From Bdellovibrionales bacterium (lineage in GTDB: Bacteria; Bdellovibrionota; Bdellovibrionia; Bdellovibrionales; UBA1609): DNA of 44,052 nucleotides. The notes beneath the pieces were generated by a model. That model worked only from the letters and a program-made list of their open reading frames with translations, made no database searches and had not been told where the DNA came from. Both the position numbers and the translations under genes were made by a program. The DNA is taken from positions 1 through 44,052 of the forward strand of contig JAHDIR010000023.1 in NCBI GenBank assembly GCA_020630675.1, written 5' to 3'. This document shows positions 8,625-16,350 of the stretch, piece after piece; position 1 is the first letter of the stretch, and every line of letters begins with the position of its first letter.

Positions 8625-9140
8625 TTACTGTAAAGCAAACTCTGTAAAATAAGCATTTTTCACAATGCCCTTTTCTAAAAAGGAGTTTACTGCAGTGATA
8701 ATTTCTTGCTTAAGCAAAAGCTTACCACGAACAGACCTTAACTGAGCAGACTGCTTTTCATTAAGAATTTTTAAAACTGTATCTCTGGTTTCAGCACCTA
8801 AGTCAGAGATCTCTTGAAAACTGTTTTGATCAAGCATTTCTAACTTTAGCGACATTCTTACAAAACTACGAGGTGAACCAAACAAGTTGGCATTAAATGG
8901 GTTCAGGGAATAGTAGAGTCTCTCTCCCTCTAATGACTTGTTGACGGCCACCCATTCTTTCATAAGGTTTTCTTCATAGGCGACTTTTTCAGGAGGAAAG
9001 CTCCCAAGATAAGCCAAGCCAAGGCCGGCCAACAATAAAATAGCATTCAAACCAATAAGAATCATACCCAACTTGGATAAACCAGGAGAATGAACCCCCT
9101 CAAGCGGGTCTATTTCGTTATTTTTTATTTCGTCTGCCAT
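8625..9140 (-). CDS. fliL: FliL-like flagellar basal body-associated protein
   Basis: FliL-type single-pass inner-membrane protein of 171 aa. A short cytoplasmic N-terminus is followed by one transmembrane helix at about 22-45. The periplasmic domain carries LNPFNANLFG (79-88), the VRMSLKLEM strand (94-102), LRSVRGKLLLKQEI (134-147) and the family-diagnostic C-terminal YFTEFALQ (164-171). FliL links stator units to the flagellar motor. No other flagellar gene is nearby; the neighbours are an M16 pair and an L,D-transpeptidase, so this may be an orphan or second FliL paralogue. Its start has GAGG about nine bases upstream. Confidence 0.8.
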   Translation of the reverse strand: MADEIKNNEIDPLEGVHSPGLSKLGMILIGLNAILLLAGLGLAYLGSFPPEKVAYEENLMKEWVAVNKSLEGERLYYSLNPFNANLFGSPRSFVRMSLKLEMLDQNSFQEISDLGAETRDTVLKILNEKQSAQLRSVRGKLLLKQEIITAVNSFLEKGIVKNAYFTEFALQ

Positions 9141-9452
9141 AATAAATTACCTCGTGATTATTTATCGGCATATCGACAAAAGGCTAAAGACTTTAGACCA
9201 ATAAAAAGGCAAAAGTGTCTCAAAGCTTTACGTGCGCAAGGCGTCAATCGAAATTGAAAAACAAAATCTCGGTAACAAAATATAAATCTAAATTTGGAAA
9301 TTAAAAAATATGTTTTTTTGTAAAACTTTTTTGCAATCAGCGCTTCATTTTCAAACGCTATGTCCACTTATTTAGAAGTAAAATTTCTTCATAAAAACCA
9401 TCAAAAAAATCTGAATATTGACTTTATCAGCGTATTTCTATCAAATACAAAA
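9141..9452. other. Divergent intergenic region
   Basis: This 312-base region lies between the fliL-like gene (minus) and the L,D-transpeptidase gene (plus). An open frame extends the transpeptidase back to an ATG at 9360, but that start has no ribosome binding site and would bury the signal peptide. A candidate promoter lies at 9418-9446. I see no other feature. Confidence 0.5.
9418..9446 (+). promoter_or_regulatory. Candidate promoter giving a leaderless transpeptidase mRNA
   Basis: TTGACT (9418-9423), 17-base spacer, TCAAAT (9441-9446). A transcript starting the usual six to seven bases after the -10 would begin at or next to the ATG at 9453, which has no Shine-Dalgarno sequence. Confidence 0.4.
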
Positions 9453-10415
9453 ATGAATTTCGCACTCACTATACTACTGTTCTTTGGATCAATTCCGTTT
9501 ACTTTTGCCGAAAACATTGACCCCCCTGGCGTAAAACCACCTGAAGGCAAAATTCCTTCAGGCCTCATCCAAACCAGCAACTCTACTTTTTATAACGACT
9601 ATGTGATTGTCGCTGACAAAACTCGAAGAACTTTAAGCCTTTGGCAAAACAAAAAGGGACAGGTGCAACTTGTTAACTACTTCCCTATGGATCATGGTAA
9701 AAAAAGTGGAAATAAAAATGTTCAAGGCGATCTAAAAACCCCTGAAGGCATTTATTTTGTTCAAACAAAAAAAGAACAACACGAATTAGATTACAATGAG
9801 TACGGGGTTATGGCCTTTACTCTCGATTATCCAAATTTTTTTGATCATATGAAGAAAAAAACAGGAGGTGGAATATGGCTTCACTCTATACCTCCTACTA
9901 AAACCCTCAAAAGAGGATCAAGAGGCTGCCTAGTTGTTCGCGAAAAGGCTATTAATGAGGTCAATAAGTACATAAAAGTCAGCAAAAAAACTCCTGTACT
10001 TGTTTACCGAAAAGTTTACTACGTCACCCCAGAGCAAAACCTTAAAGACAAAGCTAGCATAAACCAATGGTTAAAATCTTGGAAGTCTGCTTGGCTGAGT
10101 AAAGATTTAAACAAATACATGAAGTTTTACTCCCCTCAATTTTATGCCAGCAAAAAAAATTATTCGGCATGGAAAAAGTATAAAAGAGGTGTTTTTAAAA
10201 GCTCAGGCTCTTTTCAAGTCAACTTCAACCACACAGTGATTTACAGAAATTCCCAACACATTATTATTCGCTTTTTACAGGATTATCAGTCAGAAAAACT
10301 TTCAGACTACGGAGAGAAAGTTTTGTACCTTACACTGGAAGGCAAAAAACTAAAAATTGTTAACGAGACATGGAAAGAGGAAAAGGAAAAACCTTTAGCC
10401 TCCATGAGCCTTTAA
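9453..10415 (+). CDS. Periplasmic L,D-transpeptidase (YkuD) with C-terminal NTF2-like domain
   Basis: Predicted 320-aa exported enzyme that forms or exchanges L,D-links in peptidoglycan, or attaches proteins to it. I chose the ATG at 9453 because MNFALTILLFFGSIPFTFA is a clean signal peptide; the frame stays open to 9360. The YkuD domain starts near residue 47 (YNDYVIVADK) and ends with His144-Ser and the catalytic RGSRGC at 154-159 (Cys159). From about 200 to 315 there is an NTF2/SnoaL-like domain (LKSWKSAWLSKDLNKYMKFY), a combination known in a group of proteobacterial L,D-transpeptidases. In predatory relatives such enzymes modify host or own wall; that role here is inference only. Confidence 0.88.
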   Translation: MNFALTILLFFGSIPFTFAENIDPPGVKPPEGKIPSGLIQTSNSTFYNDYVIVADKTRRTLSLWQNKKGQVQLVNYFPMDHGKKSGNKNVQGDLKTPEGIYFVQTKKEQHELDYNEYGVMAFTLDYPNFFDHMKKKTGGGIWLHSIPPTKTLKRGSRGCLVVREKAINEVNKYIKVSKKTPVLVYRKVYYVTPEQNLKDKASINQWLKSWKSAWLSKDLNKYMKFYSPQFYASKKNYSAWKKYKRGVFKSSGSFQVNFNHTVIYRNSQHIIIRFLQDYQSEKLSDYGEKVLYLTLEGKKLKIVNETWKEEKEKPLASMSL

Positions 10416-10444
10416 CTTATATACAAATAAAACTTAATTTTTGA

Positions 10445-10762
10445 TTAATTATTGTCTGAAGAGTAAGGGTTGTATGATGTGTTTGAAAAACCCGAATCTT
10501 GTTGAACAGCTGGCTGTGAGGCTTGGCCATTAACGTCTTGTGCATGGAAGTTTCCTTCTACAGCATTGGCAGACTCGTCAGACATAGCCACTTCATCGGC
10601 TTCAGGCTCGTCAATACAAACTTTAGTTGCATTTTCAGAACAGTCTTGTAAAGAGGCTAGCTCGGCCTTTACTTCATCAGGAGTAATCATTTTGGTAGAC
10701 AAGTTAATGTCTTGCATTCTAACGTCAAACTTAAGGTTTTCAAATTCTGTTTTTAAACTCAT
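10445..10762 (-). CDS. Small acidic hypothetical protein in rhomboid operon
   Basis: Unrecognised 105-aa protein without a signal or membrane segment. The ATG at 10762 is preferred over the GTG two codons upstream because AGGAG lies at the correct distance. The first ~35 residues look helical (MSLKTEFENLKFDVRMQDIN), the middle is rich in Asp/Glu, and the tail is Gln/Ser/Asn-rich and likely disordered, ending YNPYSSDNN. It follows the rhomboid gene with a 12-base gap, so it is the last gene of the sppA-HIT-mce-rhomboid operon. Function unknown. Confidence 0.65.
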   Translation of the reverse strand: MSLKTEFENLKFDVRMQDINLSTKMITPDEVKAELASLQDCSENATKVCIDEPEADEVAMSDESANAVEGNFHAQDVNGQASQPAVQQDSGFSNTSYNPYSSDNN

Positions 10763-10774
10763 GGTCACTCCTGA

Positions 10775-11530
10775 CTAATTCCAATACTTTGGGTCTTTTT
10801 TTGAACTTTCATTATCTACCACTAATTTAAGTTTGCGTCCATGCCTAGATGTGGTTTTTCTTAATCGCTTTCCTTTAAAATTAATCCAATAATATAAAAA
10901 TAAAAAACCCACCACAACGCCACCAAGATGAGCTAAGTTAGCAACATTACTACTAAAACCAGTGCTCAAAAGAGTCAGCAACTCTACGCCACCCAAAAGC
11001 ATAACAAAATACTTAGCCTTCATTGGAATAATCATCAAAAAATAAATGATATTCTCTCCAAAGATCATTCCATAAGCTAAGAACAGCCCATAAACAGCTC
11101 CAGAGGCGCCAATAACAGGGCTTAATAAAGGAGCCCCATCTCCTGTGATTAGTGAGTAGGCGCCAACGACAAGGGTGTACAAAATACCAGCCCCAACTCC
11201 ACAAATTAGGTAATAAATAAGAAAAAAGCGGCTTCCCCATCGTCGCTCAAGCTCAGCTCCCAGCCACCACAACATAAGCATATTAAACAACACATGAAAC
11301 AAGCTGTTTGAGTGTAAAAACATATAGCTAACGAACTGCCAAAGCCAAGCCCGGCTTATGACAACTTCAGGAGTTAAGCCAAACCAAGAAAACAGATACT
11401 CGGACTGCATAAAGTGCTTTTGAAAAATCAATACACCCAAAACCCAAATAACGACATTAATGATAACGAGATTGCGCACCATTGGGGTTATACTAGGAAC
11501 TTGAAACTGGACTTGTTGATTTTGGCTCAT
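10775..11530 (-). CDS. Rhomboid-family intramembrane serine protease
   Basis: Polytopic membrane protein of 251 aa that should cleave transmembrane helices of substrate proteins. The catalytic serine motif GASG lies at 141-144 (Ser143) and the partner histidine is His201 in ANLAHLGG. The oxyanion-supporting HxxxN (His79, Asn83) sits in FHVLFNMLMLWWLG. About six transmembrane helices can be seen. A basic cytoplasmic tail (KGKRLRKTTSRHGRKLK) follows the last helix. All active-site residues are present, so it should be active. It is separated by 10 bases from the epimerase gene upstream. Substrate unknown. Confidence 0.9.
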   Translation of the reverse strand: MSQNQQVQFQVPSITPMVRNLVIINVVIWVLGVLIFQKHFMQSEYLFSWFGLTPEVVISRAWLWQFVSYMFLHSNSLFHVLFNMLMLWWLGAELERRWGSRFFLIYYLICGVGAGILYTLVVGAYSLITGDGAPLLSPVIGASGAVYGLFLAYGMIFGENIIYFLMIIPMKAKYFVMLLGGVELLTLLSTGFSSNVANLAHLGGVVVGFLFLYYWINFKGKRLRKTTSRHGRKLKLVVDNESSKKDPKYWN

Positions 11531-11540
11531 AACTTACTCA

Positions 11541-11966
11541 TTATTGCGGCTGGCTTATTTCTAAAAGAACCCCGCCTGTTGACTTAGGGTGCACAAAAGC
11601 TACCAACATATTATGAGCTCCTTTTTTGGGCTCGTCATTGATTAATTTAATATTTGCCGATTTTAAATTTTCAATCACTGAATGTATATCCCCCACCCTT
11701 AAACAAATATGATGAATACCTGGGCCTTTTTTATCGAGAAATTTTTGAATAGGCCCACTGTTATCAATGGGCTCCAACAACTCTAACTTCGAGCTATTTT
11801 CTAACTCGAGCATAGCCACTTTCACTTTTTCAGATGGAACTTCTTCAAAATGAATATTTTTTAAACCCATAGCTTTGTAAAAAACTAGACTTTCCTCGAT
11901 AGAAGAAACAGCTATGCCGACATGGTCAAAACTAAATGAACCGATAGTCTTTTTTACGTTTTCCAT
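11541..11966 (-). CDS. mce: Methylmalonyl-CoA epimerase (VOC family)
   Basis: Vicinal-oxygen-chelate protein of 141 aa interconverting (R)- and (S)-methylmalonyl-CoA. It has the standard FDHVGIAV strand (metal His15), the LELLEP strand at 61-66 (metal Glu), GPGIHHICLRV at 81-91 (metal His) and LLEISQP at 134-140 (Glu136). This pattern and length are typical of the bacterial epimerase. Neither methylmalonyl-CoA mutase nor propionyl-CoA carboxylase is in the window. The gene lies within the sppA-HIT-rhomboid operon, 33 bases after the HIT gene. Another VOC activity is possible but less likely. Confidence 0.85.
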   Translation of the reverse strand: MENVKKTIGSFSFDHVGIAVSSIEESLVFYKAMGLKNIHFEEVPSEKVKVAMLELENSSKLELLEPIDNSGPIQKFLDKKGPGIHHICLRVGDIHSVIENLKSANIKLINDEPKKGAHNMLVAFVHPKSTGGVLLEISQPQ

Positions 11967-11999
11967 AAATTCTCCTGTTTAAATTTGAACGACTTCTAT

Positions 12000-12542
12000 T
12001 TAAGACTGCAGATCAAAGTAATTTTTATAATTTTGATAAGTTTGCTCTAATTCTTCGGGCACCAGCTTTGTTTCTGCAATTAGAGGAAAAAAATTTGTGT
12101 CTCCAGACCAACGAGGAATAATATGCCAATGCAAATGATCAGGAATACCAGCACCTGCTACTTTTCCATGGTTCAAACCCACATTTAATCCAGCACAATT
12201 ATAAATGGACTTTACTGCTGAGACGGTTTTTCTTAGGAGTAAATTTAAATCTAAATACTCATCATCTGATAACTTTGTTAAATCGCCCTCATGACGACGA
12301 GGCAAAACCAGAGCGTGGCCAGAATTGTAAGGGTATTTATTGAGAACCAACATAGAGTGTTGAGTTTGATAAACACATAAACTTTCTAAGCTCGGACCTT
12401 TTTTTTCTGCCAAACAAAATACACATTCAGTGTCATTGGGCTTCACTACTCGACGCAAGTATTTTAAACGATCAGGGCGAGTGATATAATCTCGTTCTTG
12501 CGGCCAAACTTCATCCCAATTTATTTTAGGGTCTTTAGCCAT
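12000..12542 (-). CDS. HIT-family nucleotide hydrolase/phosphorylase
   Basis: Histidine-triad protein of 180 aa. The signature HLHWHIIPRW at 136-145 gives the His136-x-His138-x-His140 triad, with His140 the nucleophile. An N-terminal CVFC (40-43) and downstream histidines form the Fhit/Ap4A-like zinc site, and NSGHALVLPRRH at 73-84 is the family's substrate-side strand. Likely substrates are dinucleoside polyphosphates or AMP derivatives. The start codon directly abuts the sppA stop, so translation is coupled. The length (longer than HinT) favours the Fhit/Ap4A-phosphorylase-like branch. Confidence 0.88.
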   Translation of the reverse strand: MAKDPKINWDEVWPQERDYITRPDRLKYLRRVVKPNDTECVFCLAEKKGPSLESLCVYQTQHSMLVLNKYPYNSGHALVLPRRHEGDLTKLSDDEYLDLNLLLRKTVSAVKSIYNCAGLNVGLNHGKVAGAGIPDHLHWHIIPRWSGDTNFFPLIAETKLVPEELEQTYQNYKNYFDLQS

Positions 12543-13457
12543 TTACTTAATCACCCCGGGTAAAATAGCCAAAGGCTTTCCTATTAAGTCCATCCAGTTA
12601 GAAATAGGTTTTTGCACTCCTGTGAAGGGAAGCTTCACCTCTCCAATCATTTCATACAAGTTAGGCCTTTTTTTCGGAGGCGTAAAAAGCTCTGGTTTTT
12701 CACCTAAGCCTGTTAACTGACCAATCTCTCTAACCGCATCAGTATATGTTCCCAGCTTATCGGCAAAACCAAGCTCCACAGCCAAAGCTCCTGTAAAAAT
12801 ACGACCGTCAGCATATTTATCGACAATATAATCAGCAATTTTACGGTTATCTGTTATAGCTGACACAAACTGAGTTTGAACTTCATCAATCATAGACTGA
12901 AAGTATTCTTTTTCTTTATCCGTCATGGCTCTTTTTTGAGAGCCAGCATCTTTAAAAGCTCCCGACTGAATGGAATAAGACTTTACCTTCGCCCAACTGT
13001 ATAATTCAGAAAGATCAGCAAACTCCATAATCACTCCAATTGAGCCCATCAAGGTTCCTGGATTAGTGATAATTTTTGATGCCGCAGCGGCCACATAATA
13101 ACCACCACTGGCTGCCAAAGCATTACAAGTGACAACCACAGGTTTCTTTAGCTCATTTTTAATACGTAAAATTTCAGAATAAATTTCTTGGCTGGGCCCA
13201 ACCACACCACCAGGAGAGTTAATTTGAATTAAAACACCTTTAATTTCGTCTTTATCGGCATACTCCCTGAGAGGCTCTAAAATAGTTTTCCCATCAAGAA
13301 TAACCCCTTCTAAAGTTAAGTTTAAAATAGAGTCTTTAGTGATTTTTTCAGAAAATTCAGCAGGAGAAAACTGCGAGGAAACGGCCCCTAAAGAGATTAA
13401 TACAAAGATAAAAAAAATAGCCGCACAAACTGTGACAAAACCTTTCAAAAAACTCAC
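12543..13457 (-). CDS. sppA: Signal peptide peptidase SppA (short, single-domain form)
   Basis: Inner-membrane serine protease that degrades leftover signal peptides. The GTG at 13457 is chosen as the start because GAAGGAG lies five bases upstream and the product then begins with a typical N-terminal anchor (MSFLKGFVTVCAAIFFIFVL); the frame extends to 13499 without a ribosome binding site. With this start the protein is 304 aa. The nucleophile is Ser117 in AASGGYYVA and the general-base Lys is Lys169 in SGAFKDAGS; the NSPGG strand precedes them. It is the single-domain type that oligomerises, as in Bacillus, not the 67K E. coli type. It leads the five-gene operon with HIT, mce and rhomboid. 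Confidence 0.9.
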   Translation of the reverse strand: MSFLKGFVTVCAAIFFIFVLISLGAVSSQFSPAEFSEKITKDSILNLTLEGVILDGKTILEPLREYADKDEIKGVLIQINSPGGVVGPSQEIYSEILRIKNELKKPVVVTCNALAASGGYYVAAAASKIITNPGTLMGSIGVIMEFADLSELYSWAKVKSYSIQSGAFKDAGSQKRAMTDKEKEYFQSMIDEVQTQFVSAITDNRKIADYIVDKYADGRIFTGALAVELGFADKLGTYTDAVREIGQLTGLGEKPELFTPPKKRPNLYEMIGEVKLPFTGVQKPISNWMDLIGKPLAILPGVIK

Positions 13458-13636
13458 GAGTTCTCCTTCATTAGAAAGTATAAAACTTATATCTATCATA
13501 GACTCGTTTTTTTTAAAAAATAATTATGCAAAAACAATAGGAATAACAAAAGGCTTAAGACAATAACAAAGAGAATGCTGGACAAGGGCTCAATTCATAA
13601 AAAAAATTGCCAGCAAGTAAGACTTTCATTTAGAAG

Positions 13637-13671
13637 AAAAAAGGGAGCTTAAAACCTAAGCTCCCTTTTAA
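13637..13671 (-). terminator. Rho-independent terminator of rpsA
   Basis: Perfect 10-bp arms AAGGGAGCTT (13641-13650) and AAGCTCCCTT (13658-13667) enclose a seven-base loop. On the minus strand the stem is followed by a T-rich run. It begins about 25 bases after the rpsA stop and is close to symmetric, so it may also work on the other strand. Confidence 0.85.
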
Positions 13672-13693
13672 ACATTAATTTATAAGAAAGGAA

Positions 13694-15520
13694 TTAACCT
13701 TGATCTGAGCTGTCTCCACCTTCAGAAACGTTAGCTCCTTTTAAAGCGGCTCCAAAAACATCACCAAGACTTGTTTTAGATGTTGAAGTTGCTTTTTTGA
13801 TGTAGTCATCAACATCTACTTTTTGCTCTCTCAACTTAACAATCTTAGCACTTAAACTGATTTTTCTAGCATCTTTATCAATAGTGATAATTTCTGCTTT
13901 TAGGCTGTCGCCCTCTTTAACCACTTCGTCGGCTTTTTCGATTCTTTTCGTTGAAAGTTCACTGATGTGAATAAGACCTTCAATATGAGACTCCAACTCA
14001 ACAAACACGCCAAAGTCAGCTAATTTAACGACTTTAACTTCATGCTGAGAACCAATAGAGTACTTATCTTCGATATTAGACCAAGGATCTCCATCTAATT
14101 GTTTAACACCAAGACTGAAACGCTCGTTTTCAATATCAACGCCAAGAACAACAGCTTTAATTTGAGTGCCTTTTTCTACAACTTCAGAAGGATGATTCAC
14201 ACGCTTAGTCCAAGAAAAATCAGAGATATGGATTAAGCCGTCAATTCCGTCAGAAATCCCAACAAAAGCTCCGAAGTCAGTTAATGATTTAACTTCACCT
14301 TCAATGATTGTTCCCGGAGGGTATGTGTCTTTTAAAGTCACCCAAGGGTTTGGCTCAAGTTGCTTCATACCAAGACTGATTCGACGATTGTCGGCATCAA
14401 GTTCAAGAACAACAACTTTTACTTCGTCACCAACACTAACGATATCTGATGGATGCTTAACTCGCTTAACCCAGCTCATTTCGCTCACGTGAATAAGGCC
14501 TTCAATTCCTTCGCCTAACTCAACAAAAGCTCCGTAATCAGCTAAGTTTACGATTTTACCTTCTAGCTGTTTACCTTTAGGGTAATCTTGAGAGATTTTT
14601 CCCCAAGGATCTTCACTCATTTGCTTTAAGCCAAGACTAACTCTTTCTTTAGAGTTGTCAAATTTTAAAACTTTAACATCTAGCTCATCACCCACAGTTA
14701 ACATTTCTGATGGATGCTTAACGCGCCCCCAGCTCATGTCAGTAATGTGCAGTAACCCGTCCATTCCACCTAAATCAATAAATGCACCGTAGTCAGTGAT
14801 ATTTTTAACAATACCTTTCACTACAGAACCTTCTGACATATTATCTAAGGTTTGTGAACGTAAGCTTTCTCTTTCTTCTTCTAAAATAGCTCTTCGAGAA
14901 AGAACAATATTTCCACGACGTTTATTAAATTTAATCACTTTAAACTTATAAACTTTACCAATGTACATATCCATGTTTCTTACTGGTCGTAAGTCAATTT
15001 GACTTCCTGGTAAGAAAGCTTTGACTCCGATATCTACACTTAAACCACCTTTGACTTTAGCGATCACGGTACCCTCGATCACCTCTTCATTTTCGGCAGC
15101 TCTAGAAATATCATTCCAAGCTTTTAGCATGTCTGCTTTATCTTTAGATAAAACAACCATTCCATTTTCATTTTCAATTTTATCGATGTAAACTTCTACA
15201 TCTTGACCCACTTCAATTTGATTTTTACCATCAACGAGTCTGAACTCACTAATTGGGATTAAACCTTCACTTTTGTATTTGATATCAACCAATACAAAGT
15301 CTTCCTGAATGGATACGATTTTACCATTTACAACATCACCCACTTTACAATCACTATCTTGTAAAGAGTTCTCGTAAATAGTTTCAAAAGAATCTACTCC
15401 GGCTGTGTCGTAATCTTCGTGTGGATTTTTTGGAACTTCACTATCTGCGGCGTCCAAAATGGCCATTACTTTTTCTAGCTCTATTTGAGCCTTAGACTTA
15501 TTTGTGTTTGATGTGTTCAA
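13694..15520 (-). CDS. rpsA: 30S ribosomal protein S1
   Basis: Ribosomal protein S1, which delivers mRNA to the 30S subunit. The 608-aa product has six S1 (OB-fold) domains at about 59-125, 142-208, 227-297, 312-384, 399-471 and 486-556. Domains 3-6 carry the repeated GAFVxL..GIxGLIHxS pattern and end in ISLGxKQL. An N-terminal extension of about 50 residues and an acidic/Ser-rich tail flank them. The start is TTG, six bases after GGAGG; no better-placed ATG exists. It has its own promoter (15599-15626) besides possible read-through from cmk, and a strong terminator. Confidence 0.97.
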   Translation of the reverse strand: MNTSNTNKSKAQIELEKVMAILDAADSEVPKNPHEDYDTAGVDSFETIYENSLQDSDCKVGDVVNGKIVSIQEDFVLVDIKYKSEGLIPISEFRLVDGKNQIEVGQDVEVYIDKIENENGMVVLSKDKADMLKAWNDISRAAENEEVIEGTVIAKVKGGLSVDIGVKAFLPGSQIDLRPVRNMDMYIGKVYKFKVIKFNKRRGNIVLSRRAILEEERESLRSQTLDNMSEGSVVKGIVKNITDYGAFIDLGGMDGLLHITDMSWGRVKHPSEMLTVGDELDVKVLKFDNSKERVSLGLKQMSEDPWGKISQDYPKGKQLEGKIVNLADYGAFVELGEGIEGLIHVSEMSWVKRVKHPSDIVSVGDEVKVVVLELDADNRRISLGMKQLEPNPWVTLKDTYPPGTIIEGEVKSLTDFGAFVGISDGIDGLIHISDFSWTKRVNHPSEVVEKGTQIKAVVLGVDIENERFSLGVKQLDGDPWSNIEDKYSIGSQHEVKVVKLADFGVFVELESHIEGLIHISELSTKRIEKADEVVKEGDSLKAEIITIDKDARKISLSAKIVKLREQKVDVDDYIKKATSTSKTSLGDVFGAALKGANVSEGGDSSDQG

Positions 15521-15598
15521 ACAAACCTCCTGTTGGACAAAAGCTTTCCTAGGGCTTTTACCCGTATTTTAGATTTCTCATGTGATGAGATAGCATTG

Positions 15599-15626
15599 GT
15601 TATAGACGCTCTGTAGCCAAAGTCAA
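15599..15626 (-). promoter_or_regulatory. Strong sigma70-type promoter for rpsA
   Basis: Minus strand TTGACT (15621-15626), 16-base spacer, TATAAC (15599-15604). Both hexamers match at five of six positions. The predicted 5' leader is about 70 bases and contains a small CTCAT-CAC-ATGAG hairpin, a possible site for S1 autoregulation, which is known in E. coli. Confidence 0.65.
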
Positions 15627-15690
15627 AAAGAATTTTCACTGAATCATTTTAGCTACTTGGCAAGGAATACAAGAAACCTAGAAATAAAGA

Positions 15691-16350
15691 TTAAAGGTTG
15701 AGGGAGTCCTTAATTTTAGACTCAACAAATCTCACCACTTGCTGCAAATCCATGTCAGAGGTATCAACAACTTCAGCGTTTTCAGGTATTTGCAACGGAG
15801 CCGAAGCTCTCGACTTATCTTGGTCATCTCTTTGTTTTTGAGATTTTTCTACTTCAGCTACCGATTTACCTTCTTCTATGGCTCGGCGCTGAGCTCGACT
15901 TTCCCCCTTTGCTGTGATGTAAAATTTAAGAGAGGCATCGGGAAAAACCACAGTTCCGCAATCTCTGCCTTCAGCAATAAGCCCTGCCGATAAACGTGAG
16001 CAATCTCTTTGAGCCTGCAATAAGTGCTTTCGCACCAAAGGATACTGACTGATTTGACTGGCAATGGTTCCTACTGCGTCAGAATAAATATGTTCAGTAA
16101 CATCTTTTCCATCAGCAAAAACTAAAGTTTTTTCAGCACTCAAATGCACCTTCCATTGATCGCTTTGTGCCGCTTGCATTAAATCTTCTTCTGATTCTAG
16201 AGGAATTCCTTTGAGTTGTGCATAATAGGCAAGCCCTCTATAAAAAGCTCCAGTGGAAACCCAGGACCAGCCTAATCGACCAGCTACATCACGACTGACT
16301 GAAGATTTTCCTGAAGCCGCTGGCCCATCAATTGTCACAACTAAGTTCAT
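15691..16350 (-). CDS. cmk: Cytidylate kinase
   Basis: (d)CMP kinase of 219 aa, using ATP to make (d)CDP. The P-loop DGPAASGKS lies at 8-16 directly after the first strand. GRLGWSWVSTGAFYRGLAYYA has the family's YxdtGaxYR region, and the AEGRDCGTVVFPDA stretch is the CMP-binding GRDIGTVV motif, here with Cys in place of the usual Ile. RAQRR with the following KRDDQDKSR forms the lid arginines. Its first 23 bases overlap the end of hisC. The gene order cmk-rpsA is highly conserved among proteobacteria. Confidence 0.95.
   Translation of the reverse strand: MNLVVTIDGPAASGKSSVSRDVAGRLGWSWVSTGAFYRGLAYYAQLKGIPLESEEDLMQAAQSDQWKVHLSAEKTLVFADGKDVTEHIYSDAVGTIASQISQYPLVRKHLLQAQRDCSRLSAGLIAEGRDCGTVVFPDASLKFYITAKGESRAQRRAIEEGKSVAEVEKSQKQRDDQDKSRASAPLQIPENAEVVDTSDMDLQQVVRFVESKIKDSLNL

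Noticed and set aside
13860-15000. Repeated DNA blocks inside rpsA
   Set aside because: They encode the successive S1 domains and are diverged at the DNA level, not mobile or tandem repeats.
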